Positions 9,863-19,812 of a DNA stretch of 64,000 nucleotides are shown piece by piece. Each line of letters starts with the position of its first letter. Positions within the stretch are counted from its first letter, which is position 1. The position numbers and the translations under genes were made by a program. The stretch is from a bacterium (GTDB lineage Bacteria > Babelota > Babeliae > Babelales > UBA12409). A model generated the notes under the pieces. That model was not told the origin of the DNA. It worked only from the letters and a program-made list of their open reading frames with translations, and did not search any database. The stretch covers positions 1 to 64,000 of the forward strand of contig JABJKG010000006.1 in NCBI GenBank assembly GCA_018660415.1, read 5' to 3'.

Positions 9863-10450
9863 TTATATAAATACCATTCCAACGTTTAGAAACACTTTTT
9901 ACTTTTCATCTGCGTACACTATTTCCTATCTCTTATAGAGATTTTATTAAAGAAATTTGCATACATTTGGGTTTGATTAACTCTTAGCATGACAAGGAAA
10001 AAATTTTTGAAAAGAGTTGACTTTTCCCGTATTTCAAGCCTTTTCTCTCCCAGAGCGGCTATCAGATATTTTTTAAATTTTATTTAAAAAAAGTTTATAA
10101 ATGAACAAATTTTTAAAAAAGAGTTGTATGCAAAATTTGTTACCAAGTTTTTTTGAAAAAACTCACCCGTTTTCTAACATAGAAAAAAACAAATTAGATA
10201 ACCTTCAACATTCTGAGAGCAAAAATAAAATTATTAAATTTTGTTAGTATTTTTTATCATTTTCAGATGTCATCTTATTAGATAATCAGCCCAAATTTTC
10301 ATAAAGTGCTATATTACCTATTTAATTAATATTTTTGTGAATGATAAAAATAAATCTATAGAGTTCTGGGGCTATAGTTGTTTATTTGAAAATTTTTTGT
10401 CACACTGTGTGGAATGTGTTTTAAGTATGAAAAGTATAAGGTGTTGCGAT

Positions 10451-11401
10451 ATGGAAAAAAGGGTTTTAATAATTGGATTGTTACTTTTATCGACGTTTAG
10501 CTCCAGAGTTGCATGTATGGAATTGGCGGTTTATGGAGAAGAGGATGGCATGCAACGTTCTAAAAGTGATGGGTTTGGCTTAGCAGGAAAAACTCAGAAA
10601 GAGTGGCATTTAGAGATGGAAGCTATGCGCAAGGAACAAAAACAACGAGAGGCTTCTTTGCAAGCTAAGGTCCAACGATTAGAAGAAGCAAGAAGGCGTG
10701 CGGAGAATCTTGTTGGGGATTTGGGTCATGAGGTAACAGCAGATCTTAATAGGGCTATAATGTGTCATGAATTGGGCGACCCTGAAGAAGCAGGGCCCTT
10801 TTTGGATAGAATGGAAAGAACCCTTGGTTACATTAAAGGTAGCCCAGAAAATGCTCGGGACTTATTTTATGATGTGAGGCAACCTTTAAGTCAATGTGTT
10901 CCTGTTATGGAAGATCTGCTTGGAGACAGGTCGGTAGCAGTTGAAAGTAAGGTATGTCCAGCGTTACAGGCACTGATGAAAGAACGAGTATTACAGGGAC
11001 ATAGAGCGCGAGTAGACTGTGTGCTCGGTAATTTAACACGAAATGCAACGCGCTTTGTTAAAGAAGGTTCGATTGTTGTCAGCGCTACTCAAGTAGGTGA
11101 GCTGACTGAGGCAGAACAAGTTGGGATCCGGTTTGAAGTAAAAGACACGGGATGCGGTATAAAGCGAGAGGATCTTGAAACTATTTTTAAGGATCGAAGG
11201 CAAGGTTCTAACTTAGATGAGCAAAATGGTGGCCAAAACAGTAGCGGAATAGGATTGAATCGCGCTAGCAAGGCGGTAAATGAAATGAACGGAAAGCTTA
11301 CTGTGGACAGTGTTGTTGGCCAAGGTTCGATATTTTCATTTGTTGTATTCATGGATACAATGGTACGAAAAGAGAGTCACGCTGACTGTACTGCAGGGTA
11401 G
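10451..11401 (+). CDS. Exported histidine-kinase-like ATPase (HATPase_c) protein
   Basis: Signal peptide MEKRVLIIGLLLLSTFSSRVACM; H-box-like LVGDLGHEVTADLNRA; N-box LGNLTRNATRFV; G1 VKDTGCGI; G2 SSGIGL. Start at 10451 preferred over 10337. Confidence 0.82.
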   Translation: MEKRVLIIGLLLLSTFSSRVACMELAVYGEEDGMQRSKSDGFGLAGKTQKEWHLEMEAMRKEQKQREASLQAKVQRLEEARRRAENLVGDLGHEVTADLNRAIMCHELGDPEEAGPFLDRMERTLGYIKGSPENARDLFYDVRQPLSQCVPVMEDLLGDRSVAVESKVCPALQALMKERVLQGHRARVDCVLGNLTRNATRFVKEGSIVVSATQVGELTEAEQVGIRFEVKDTGCGIKREDLETIFKDRRQGSNLDEQNGGQNSSGIGLNRASKAVNEMNGKLTVDSVVGQGSIFSFVVFMDTMVRKESHADCTAG

Positions 11402-11518
11402 CCGGTCTGAGTAATTTTCAAGTGTTTTTTTGTTTCAAAGTACGAAATTTGGAGAGTCTTTACTTCATTATCTTTAATAAGTTAGATTTGAAACAAAATA
11501 ATCTATAAGGATAAAGTT

Positions 11519-12918
11519 ATGACAAAAAAAATTGGTGTTTTTTCTTTAGCGATGATGAACGTTGCAGTGATTGCAAGTCTTCGTATTTTGCCCTTGATGG
11601 CACATGAGGGGCTGTCACTTATTGTTTTTTTTACTTTGGCGGGAATATTTTTTCTTGTTCCATCGGCATTGGTGTCTGCAGAACTTGCTACCGGTTGGCC
11701 TAAGCGTGGTGGTGTATATATTTGGGTTAAGGAAGGACTAGGTTCGCCTTGGGGATTTGTGGCAATCTGGCTTGAGTGGATACAGAATGTGTTTTGGTAT
11801 CCAATAGCCTTAGCATTTGGTGGAGCGTGCCTAGCATACGTATATAACCCTGATTTAGCGCACAATAAAGTCTATATGATTGGTTTGATTTTGATTGTGT
11901 ATTGGGGAGCAACATTTATTAATCTGTTTGGTATTAAACGTTCAAGTATTATTAGTACGGTTGGTGTTATTAGTGGGACTATTTTTCCTACACTTTTTTG
12001 ACACTTTTGGGAATTATCTGGTTATTCCTTGGAAAACCCTTAGCGGTCAGTCTTTCTCCATCAACGATTTTTCCACGAATATCCGATCCCTATAACTGGG
12101 TGTTTCTTGCAGGGCTATTGTTAACGTTTGGTGGCATGGAAGTATCTGCCGTGCATGTTAAGGCGGTTAAAAACCCGGGACGTACTTATCCATTAGCTAT
12201 CTTGATTGCTGTTATTATTGTATTTAGTATTTTTATGTTCGGTTCTTTAGCATTATCATTTGTTGTTCCACATCGAGAAATCAGTCTTGTCGCTGGGGTG
12301 ATGCAGGCGTTTACGCAATTCTTTCATAGCTTCAATATCGGGTGGGCTATTCCCATCATGGCGATTTTTGTTTTTGTAGGAACATTGGCAGAAATTCTAA
12401 CGTGGATTGTCGGTCCAAGTCGCGGGCTTTATGTCGCGAGTCTTTATGGACAACTACCACCATTTTTACAGCAGTTAAACAAGCACAAAGTTACTGCCCA
12501 CTTACTGTTTGTTCAAGGTCTTATTGTAACTGGAATATCAGGTGTATTCTTGCTAATACCATCAGTTGAAGGCTCGTATTGGATTCTTACTGCGTTAACC
12601 GCACAGCTATATCTTATTATGTATATACTAATGTATGCCGCTGCAATTCGACTTCGATATACCCAACCAAAAGTTAAGAGGACTTATCGCATTCCAGGAG
12701 GGAACTTTGGAATGTGGGTTGTCGCGGGTGGTGGAATTATTGGGGCGCTCCTTGCTATCGCTTTAGGTTTTCTTCCTCCAAAACACATTGAGACTGGTGA
12801 TAATCTTTTTTATGAGGCCTTTTTGATCTGTGGGCTGGTTATAACCTGTGGTATTCCTATCCTCCTAGATCGTTTTAAAAGAAAGAGCTGGGTGGCTAAA
12901 AAGTCTTTGTTAAACTGA
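11519..12918 (+). pseudogene. APC-superfamily amino acid transporter (GadC-like), split by a 1-nt frameshift at a T6 tract near 11994-11999
   Basis: Two ORFs (11519-12001 frame 2; 11998-12918 frame 1) form one continuous permease if one T is added: ...GTIFPTLF|LTLLGIIWLF.... N-terminus has AELATGWPKRGGVYIWVKEGLG. Confidence 0.75.
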
Positions 12919-12983
12919 CCTTTTGTGTGTTGTTAAGCCTTTTGGTATACTGATATCAATTAAGTTTTTTATCAGGAGCGACC

Positions 12984-14102
12984 ATGAACAAGCATTTTAA
13001 TATTTTCTTTATTGTTTTCTTTACCGTTGGATCAGTATTGGCTCAACCTGACCTAGAGAGTCGATACCAAGGCTCGGTTTTGGCAAGTGCTATTGGTGAC
13101 GCTATGGGTAAGGTGACTGAGTTTAAGAGTATGGACCAGATACATGCTTATTATCCTCATGGTTTACAAAATTTTGATCAATTTACACCTCAGGACTGGA
13201 TTCACTTTAATGGTACGCCATGGGAAGATGATAAAGGCAACAGGTTTGCACCGTTTACTGATGATACTCAAATGGCGATCATGGTTCTTGAGACTCTAGT
13301 TAGTTGTCCTAGCAACTCATGGCGCTTCCTAAAAAAGCAGGGTGGAATTCCTCTCGATCTGTTTATGTGGTCTATTGCATATAAATTTAATAATTGGTAT
13401 CTAGATCCTGATGGAGGACAATCTTTTGATCGGGCACCTGGCAATGCATGTAAGCGTGGATGTGAAGTTTTAATGAAGAGAGTAGAGCCTGAACATATAA
13501 AGATATGTCCCCTTCCAAGATCATGGGATGTGGGCGCTACCAATGCTGGTGGGTGTGGGAGTGTGATGCACGCATTTCCATTTGGCTTAGTTCTTGCTCA
13601 TGATTTAGATCTTTGTGAATTTCTTGCTGTTGAGCACTCTAAGCTTTCTCATGGTCATTCATGGGCACTAGCTGCATGCGGTGCTATGGCAGTGGGTGTT
13701 GCTGAGATTATCAACCAAAAGAGTGTTAATGAAGTGTTAGATGCGATGGTAATAACTGCGCGGAAGCATGATAGTCAAACAGCTGACCTTATTGAGTGGG
13801 CACGAGAGCAAGCTTTCAACAAGGTGGATTCAGCAATAGTCTTTGACCGGTTACGCAGTTGGACAGCACACGAGGCAATTGCGGCAGCGGCCTATATTTT
13901 TGCAGTATCGTCAGATGATATTGTTAAGGCTATCAGGCTTGGTGTTAACACACCGGGAGATAGTGATAGTATTGCAGCAATGGCAGGAGCACTGGTGGGC
14001 GCACGTTGCGGTATTGAAGCGATTCCTAACGACTGGATTAAAACAGTTGAACAGTCGCAAGAGTTACAAGATCTTGCGAAAAAAATTATACCTGCTCTTT
14101 AA
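12984..14102 (+). CDS. Exported ADP-ribosylglycohydrolase (DraG/ARH-like)
   Basis: Signal peptide MNKHFNIFFIVFFTVGSVLAQ; YQGSVLASAIGDAMGKVTEF, FTDDTQMAIMVLETL, SHGHSWALAACGAMA, GVNTPGDSDSIAAMAGALVGA. Confidence 0.92.
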   Translation: MNKHFNIFFIVFFTVGSVLAQPDLESRYQGSVLASAIGDAMGKVTEFKSMDQIHAYYPHGLQNFDQFTPQDWIHFNGTPWEDDKGNRFAPFTDDTQMAIMVLETLVSCPSNSWRFLKKQGGIPLDLFMWSIAYKFNNWYLDPDGGQSFDRAPGNACKRGCEVLMKRVEPEHIKICPLPRSWDVGATNAGGCGSVMHAFPFGLVLAHDLDLCEFLAVEHSKLSHGHSWALAACGAMAVGVAEIINQKSVNEVLDAMVITARKHDSQTADLIEWAREQAFNKVDSAIVFDRLRSWTAHEAIAAAAYIFAVSSDDIVKAIRLGVNTPGDSDSIAAMAGALVGARCGIEAIPNDWIKTVEQSQELQDLAKKIIPAL

Positions 14103-14170
14103 ATTAATTTTTTTTCCTTATATCATGGTTGTAGAAAGTTTATTTAACATCCATGATACAAGGAGTTCCT

Positions 14171-15040
14171 ATGCGTTTTTTCAAAAATACTTCACTGTTA
14201 ATATTTTTATTGAGTTCGACTAGTTCGAACTTACATTCCTTAACACCAAGACAAATTAACCAGATTACATTTGCGACCGCCGGTGTTGGAATGGCATTAG
14301 TTGGGTTTGGAGCATTGAAGTGTTCGGCTTCAAAAGCTGAAGGTGAAGGGACAGATATTCAAAAAGAGAAGAAAGCCGGTGATGTTGGTGCTATATTACT
14401 TGGAGGTACTTTAGGCGTAATTTTTGCAAGTGTTATTGTTCATGGTGTTCTTGATAAATATTTTAGTCCTTTTGGTCGTTATAATCGTGCTGTGAAAGCT
14501 TTTGTGAAATACAATCAGGACCCGTCTATTTTACTTGCCGAAGCGTATCAGGATGATACTAACTTAATGGCGGCTAAGATTAATGAATTATCTGGTGGAT
14601 GGAAAATTGGATGTGAAGGTCCTAAAGTTGTTAAAACTGAATATTTTGTAGACGGTTTTAAAACAGGAGAGGCATACGTGAATTTAGAAAAGCAGCTTCG
14701 AGATAACCATCCTCTTTTAAAAGCAGAAGGACAGTTGCAAAAACTTGATAGTACATTACAAAAAGCTGTTGGTTGGTGTAAAAAAGCATTGGCAGAGTCT
14801 GATAGTGATAAGCGAGTTGACTATGAATCAGCTCAGGACCTTTCAATAGCGCTTGGCCGATCAAGTCATATCGTCGGTAAAATTCTTAATCTACTCCAAG
14901 CAACAGGACGTTATATGGCACAGGCAAAAAATATGGCCGAAGTTGGCATCGGATTAAAACAGTCTGATAGCTTAGAAGCATTCAACTTTGCAAGTATTAC
15001 CCCAGGTATGAAAGATTTTTCTCAACTATGGAAAAATTAA
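14171..15040 (+). CDS. Exported/membrane protein of unknown function
   Basis: MRFFKNTSLLIFLLSSTSSNLHS signal peptide and two further hydrophobic segments. Confidence 0.75.
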   Translation: MRFFKNTSLLIFLLSSTSSNLHSLTPRQINQITFATAGVGMALVGFGALKCSASKAEGEGTDIQKEKKAGDVGAILLGGTLGVIFASVIVHGVLDKYFSPFGRYNRAVKAFVKYNQDPSILLAEAYQDDTNLMAAKINELSGGWKIGCEGPKVVKTEYFVDGFKTGEAYVNLEKQLRDNHPLLKAEGQLQKLDSTLQKAVGWCKKALAESDSDKRVDYESAQDLSIALGRSSHIVGKILNLLQATGRYMAQAKNMAEVGIGLKQSDSLEAFNFASITPGMKDFSQLWKN

Positions 15041-15699
15041 CATTCAACTTCGAAGCGTAAAAGCTTTTTCTTATCTTCGTTGAATAGTTTGATTTCAAAA
15101 TCACGTCTGAAGTTAGACCGTTTAACGAAGATAAACTTATTGGTTCGTGTATACGGGGGAAGAGAAATCGTTTGATTATTGAGGGTATTATGATGAATCA
15201 TCTTAGCTTTTTTCTTTCTCTTTTTTGAAAGAGTATAGATAGTAAGAGGAACAGCAATGATACCTAAGTACGGATTAATCAACCAGTAAATTGGGAACCC
15301 GATTGCAGCTGCCCAGACAGGAGCGTTACGTGATAGGCCTTTTGATACTGTCTTGGTTGATTCTAGTGGAAGATCTAAATATGATGGTCGCCATACAATA
15401 GTATCAGGAGTGTTGTTATAAATAAACAACTGAACTGGCTGGCTACCTTGATGTACTAAATTATGACCGAAGACTCTTTTACATTCACGTTGAGTTATTT
15501 TTCGAGCTTGAAGTGTAACCCCACCTACAGTTTCATTGTAATCACAATCCGAAGTGCCTTCAATTTCATGAGCCTGATGAGCAGCAGCAACTTCCTTTAA
15601 TTCTTTTAATTGGAGATTAGTTTTAGGAGGTGAATGAACACAACTTGCATAGAGTAACAACATAAACGCAAAGACCGGAAAAACTATTCTTCTAATCAT
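15037..15699 (-). CDS. Probable lipoprotein of unknown function
   Basis: N-terminus MIRRIVFPVFAFMLLLYASCVHSPP with a lipobox-like YASC; internal hydrophobic segment. Confidence 0.7.
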   Translation of the reverse strand: MIRRIVFPVFAFMLLLYASCVHSPPKTNLQLKELKEVAAAHQAHEIEGTSDCDYNETVGGVTLQARKITQRECKRVFGHNLVHQGSQPVQLFIYNNTPDTIVWRPSYLDLPLESTKTVSKGLSRNAPVWAAAIGFPIYWLINPYLGIIAVPLTIYTLSKKRKKKAKMIHHNTLNNQTISLPPYTRTNKFIFVKRSNFRRDFEIKLFNEDKKKLLRFEVEC

Positions 15700-15846
15700 G
15701 GAATTATCACTTGTAGTTTAAAATAATCAATATATGTAATTTTTTTAATTATTATAAATATGCACCCATATTGACTTTCTGTCAAATCTTGCCAAACTGA
15801 TATATTGAATTTCTGTTTGTTAAATTTTAAACCTATCAGGTTCAAC

Positions 15847-17694
15847 ATGAATGTATTTAAGAGAAACTTTTTGCTTTTGTTTACCTTTTTTATTGCGTTG
15901 CCATGCTTTGGTTGGAGTCTTCCAAAGTTGTCATTAAATCCTGCAGAACAGCAACAACATATTGCTGATGCATGGGCTGATAATGCGGCGTCATTGGCTA
16001 ACATGGGTGGTGATGAAAGTGATTCAAATTCTCCTAACTCTGGATTTGATCCAGCAGATAAGATTCATGGATTCTCTGATATTGTTGGTGGTGTTCCACA
16101 AGAAGTTGCTAATATTGTAGATAGCTTTAAAAACCCTAAAAAATATCTTGATGCTGGCGTTAAGGTTCCAACAGCGGTGTTGTTTGTCGGTGAACCTGGA
16201 ACGGGAAAAACTTCTATTGCTCGTGCTGTAGTACAAGAAGTTGGCGGAGCGCTCGTTTCGCGATCTGGATCTGACTTTGTTGAGATTTGGGTTGGGAATG
16301 GAGCTCGTAAAATACGTGCGGCATTTGCAGAAGCTCGTAATATTGCATCTCGAACCAGAAAGAAAGTTTTCTTATTTATTGATGAGATTGATGCTATTGG
16401 TAAACGTACTGATGATGGACAGCAGCAAAACTCAGAAGTCCAACAAACCATCAATGCGTTGCTAAAAGAAATGAGCGGTATTGAAGGATATTCTTCAGTT
16501 ATTGTTATGGCAGCAACCAACTTTGTACAAAATGTTGATCCGGCATTAATGCGATCCGGCCGATTTACAGTTATTGATATTCCGTTACCGGACGCTTCCA
16601 AGCGTGAGCTTATCTTTAAGCATTACTGTAAGAATAAAAAACTTTCTAGCAATGTTGATCTTGCAAAGATTGCTGAGCATACCAATAATTTCACTCCTGC
16701 TGATATTGAAGAGCTTGTCAATAATGTATCTTCTCTTGCCTTACAAAAAAATCAGGGTGAATTGACTCGAGAACTGTTTGTTCAAGGGATTAAGAGTATT
16801 TGGCATGATAGGAAAAATCAAGGCCAAAAGAATATTAATATTAATCTAAGTGCTTTGGATATTGCTTTCCAAGAAGAAGCATCTGATGAACAACCGACTC
16901 ATGGCTTAGGTTTTCAACAATTAGCCGGGGATATTGAACCTGAAATTCAAGGTGTAGTTCATTACTTACAACATCCTGAAGATTATAAGCACTACGGTGT
17001 TAAAGAGCCTAAAGGTATTTTAATGGTTGGTTCTCCAGGTACCGGTAAAACGTCACTTGCACGTGCATTAGCACAAGAAGCAGGTTGTGAATTTATCAGT
17101 GTTAAAGGATCTGAATTTGTTGAAATCTGGGTTGGTAATGGTGCTAAACGTGTTCGTGAGCTTTTTGATAAAGCTCGTAAGCATCGTGGCAAAACGATTA
17201 TTTTTATTGATGAAATTGATTCTATTGGCTCTCGTAGCCAAGGGGCGAATCATCAGGAAGCTCGTCAGACTGTTACTGAATTGCTTGGACAAATGGATGG
17301 CTTTGAACAGGATGATTCGATCATGGTGATTGCAGCAACTAATTGTCCTGAAACGTTAGATCCTGCATTGCTTCGTCCAGGTCGCTTTGATGTTACTATT
17401 GAAATCGGGTTACCAGACAAAGCTAAACGTATCTCTGTATTAGAGTTCTATTGCAAGGAGAAGCCAATGGGCTTTGATATCAATTTTGCAGAATTGGCTC
17501 AAGCTACTGAAGGCTTCAGCCCTGCAGACTTGAAGAACCTGGTTAACGAGGCAGCAAAAGCAGCGATGAATGATCCTGAGTGTCGTACCATTAATAGAAA
17601 ACACTTCATGTTAGCTTTAACTAAGCTAGGTGTTCAGCAGAAAATTAAAGAAGAAAATAAGTTGAATGGGTATCTACCTGCATACTTGCAGTAA
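15847..17694 (+). CDS. Exported tandem AAA+ ATPase (two AAA domains)
   Basis: Signal peptide [23 protein letters not shown]; Walker [10 protein letters not shown] and GSPGTGKTS; Walker [12 protein letters not shown] and [27 protein letters not shown]. No FtsH protease motif. Confidence 0.9.
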   Translation: MNVFKRNFLLLFTFFIALPCFGWSLPKLSLNPAEQQQHIADAWADNAASLANMGGDESDSNSPNSGFDPADKIHGFSDIVGGVPQEVANIVDSFKNPKKYLDAGVKVPTAVLFVGEPGTGKTSIARAVVQEVGGALVSRSGSDFVEIWVGNGARKIRAAFAEARNIASRTRKKVFLFIDEIDAIGKRTDDGQQQNSEVQQTINALLKEMSGIEGYSSVIVMAATNFVQNVDPALMRSGRFTVIDIPLPDASKRELIFKHYCKNKKLSSNVDLAKIAEHTNNFTPADIEELVNNVSSLALQKNQGELTRELFVQGIKSIWHDRKNQGQKNININLSALDIAFQEEASDEQPTHGLGFQQLAGDIEPEIQGVVHYLQHPEDYKHYGVKEPKGILMVGSPGTGKTSLARALAQEAGCEFISVKGSEFVEIWVGNGAKRVRELFDKARKHRGKTIIFIDEIDSIGSRSQGANHQEARQTVTELLGQMDGFEQDDSIMVIAATNCPETLDPALLRPGRFDVTIEIGLPDKAKRISVLEFYCKEKPMGFDINFAELAQATEGFSPADLKNLVNEAAKAAMNDPECRTINRKHFMLALTKLGVQQKIKEENKLNGYLPAYLQ

Positions 17695-17789
17695 AGATAA
17701 TTTACTCAATACAAATTTCTTGTTTAAGTTTTAATAAATTTATTATTATTCTACTATAGTAGGGGTTTTCTTTTCTGGAGGAGAATAAT

Positions 17790-19475
17790 ATGAAGTTGTT
17801 GAAGCTGATTGGGCTATTGTCTGTCATACCGTGTTTTGGTGATATTGCTGTTAATGGGAATAACTATTTTGTAGTTACCCCACAACAGGTTAAGCCGTTT
17901 GATGAGTATATTGGTGATCTGCCCAGTCAATTGGAGCAGCTGTTACAATACATTCAAGATCCTGCACCATTTCATAAGATTGGAGTTTTTCCTTCTACAA
18001 CACTCTTATTGGTTGGTCCGCCTGGATCTGGGAAGACTTCTTTAATTAAAGCCATTGCTAAGAGTACGGATAGTGTTCTTATTCGTTCAATTGGCTCAGA
18101 CTTTGTAGACAAGTTTGTTGGTGTTGGTGCACAGCGTGTTCGAGCTGTCTTTGAACAAGCTCGTGAAGCGGTTACCAATGCTGCAGGCAAAAAAGTAATT
18201 CTTTTTATCGATGAAATCGATGCAATAGGCTGTCGTGATAATATGCGTAGTGACGATATTGAAAGCTCTCGTACGGTTAATGCATTATTAGCTGAGATTG
18301 AAGAAGCTAATACTAATCCTTCTCTTATCGTTGTTGGAGCAACAAACTTTATTGATCGTGTTGATAAGGCTCTTTTAAGACCTGGTCGGTTTGATGCGAC
18401 CATTCGCATAGGGTTACCTGATATTAGCAAGCGTGTTTCTATCATGAAGTGTTACGCAAAGCGGTATCATTTAGATGAAGATGTCGACTTTGAGAAGTTA
18501 GCTCATTTTACTGAAGGGTTTACTCCAGCTGACTTAGAATTTGTTACCCGTGATGCTGGTCTTCGAGCTCTTAATGGAAATTTGGTAAGTGTGACGTTTG
18601 ATTGCTTTGTACAAGCCATTGATGGGATGCTCCATTCTCTAAAAAATCGTGGTGATGAGAATGCTGCTCTTAAGCTAGATTCCTTAGCATGTATTACTGG
18701 AAACTCTAACCATGGATTTAAAGCGTTGTTAGGTGACATTCCTGCTGAAATTTTAGAAGTTTGTTCCTTTTTAAAAGATCCACAAGCATATCAGTATTAT
18801 GGTATCGAAGCTCCTAAAGGCGTCTTGGTTACCGGACCACACGGTTGTGGTAAAACATCATTGGTACGAGCTCTTGCTCAAGAAGTAGGTTGTGAATTTT
18901 TCTATATGTCGGGCACGGAGTTTGTAGAACAGTATTTTGGTCTTGGTGCCAAGAAGATGCGTGGATTGTTTGATAAGGCTCGATCGCTCAAAGAATCTAA
19001 TCCCGATGGAAAAGTACTTATCTTTATTGATGAGATCGATGCGATTGCTTCTTTATACAACCAAGGGACTGAGTATCAACAGACGTTATCAGAGTTGTTG
19101 ATACAAATGGATGGATTTAATAATAATGATTCCATTATTGTATTTGCTGCTACTAGTAAGCGAGACTCTCTTAATCCGGCGATTTTGTCTTCAGGACGAT
19201 TTGACGTACAAATTCAATTAACATTACCGAGCAAAGAGCAGCGTCTTGCAATGATTACATCTTTTTGTAACAATAAGCCTCTTGAGGATGATACTGGGTC
19301 ATTATTTAATTTCTTAGTAGATCAAACTCAAGGGTTTGATATTGCTCAGATTAAGGCATTGATCAACAATGCTGCTCGTAGGGCATTGTCATTGAAAGCA
19401 GAAAGAATTTCACTAAGTATTTTCGAAACTCTATTAGCCGAAAAGAAACAACATGCGCATAAAGGTCGGGTGTGA
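17790..19475 (+). CDS. Exported tandem AAA+ ATPase, paralog of the upstream gene
   Basis: Signal-like [75 protein letters not shown]. Confidence 0.88.
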   Translation: MKLLKLIGLLSVIPCFGDIAVNGNNYFVVTPQQVKPFDEYIGDLPSQLEQLLQYIQDPAPFHKIGVFPSTTLLLVGPPGSGKTSLIKAIAKSTDSVLIRSIGSDFVDKFVGVGAQRVRAVFEQAREAVTNAAGKKVILFIDEIDAIGCRDNMRSDDIESSRTVNALLAEIEEANTNPSLIVVGATNFIDRVDKALLRPGRFDATIRIGLPDISKRVSIMKCYAKRYHLDEDVDFEKLAHFTEGFTPADLEFVTRDAGLRALNGNLVSVTFDCFVQAIDGMLHSLKNRGDENAALKLDSLACITGNSNHGFKALLGDIPAEILEVCSFLKDPQAYQYYGIEAPKGVLVTGPHGCGKTSLVRALAQEVGCEFFYMSGTEFVEQYFGLGAKKMRGLFDKARSLKESNPDGKVLIFIDEIDAIASLYNQGTEYQQTLSELLIQMDGFNNNDSIIVFAATSKRDSLNPAILSSGRFDVQIQLTLPSKEQRLAMITSFCNNKPLEDDTGSLFNFLVDQTQGFDIAQIKALINNAARRALSLKAERISLSIFETLLAEKKQHAHKGRV

Positions 19476-19803
19476 TCTTGTTTATGTTCCTCGCTTTAAA
19501 GAAAAGATAATAGGAGCTGAGTTTATACTGGAAAAGGTGTTTACTCCTTATGAGGTTGCACGCTCCTATTCTCAAGAATCATTGGCTGGGCGCTTTGCAT
19601 TGAAAGAAGCGGTTATGAAAGCGCTTGGCATTCCAGCAGGAAAGTGGTTAGAGATTGAGGTAGTCAATGACACAAAGGGCAAACCTTATTGCAAATTCTT
19701 GAGTCAGGAAATACAACTTTCTATACTAGGGCAAGATGTAAGCATTAGCCATGATGGCGAGTATGCCATGGCGATGTCGGTTTTTATTCTCAAACCCGAG
19801 TAA
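19453..19803 (+). CDS. acpS: Holo-[acyl-carrier-protein] synthase
   Basis: MRIKVGCDLVYVPRF...KVFTPYEVARSYSQESLAGRFALKEAVMKALG...ISHDGEYAMAMSV. Overlaps the preceding gene by 23 bp. Confidence 0.92.
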   Translation: MRIKVGCDLVYVPRFKEKIIGAEFILEKVFTPYEVARSYSQESLAGRFALKEAVMKALGIPAGKWLEIEVVNDTKGKPYCKFLSQEIQLSILGQDVSISHDGEYAMAMSVFILKPE

Positions 19804-19812
19804 GGAGTTTAT

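Noticed and set aside
9863-10336. Cobalamin riboswitch in the AT-rich intergenic region upstream of the nrdJ cluster
   Set aside because: I could not find a convincing B12 box or the conserved core on the minus strand; an Infernal/Rfam search would be needed.
11990-12001. Programmed -1 ribosomal frameshift in the APC transporter
   Set aside because: The sequence a-ctt-ttt-tga does not form a good X-XXY-YYZ heptamer in the required phase, and a transporter has no obvious need for it. A homopolymer length change is simpler, so it is reported only as a frameshift.
15847-19475. Annotation of the tandem AAA genes as FtsH
   Set aside because: Despite FtsH-like AAA sequence, both have two AAA modules, no HExxH protease domain and no FtsH transmembrane pair.
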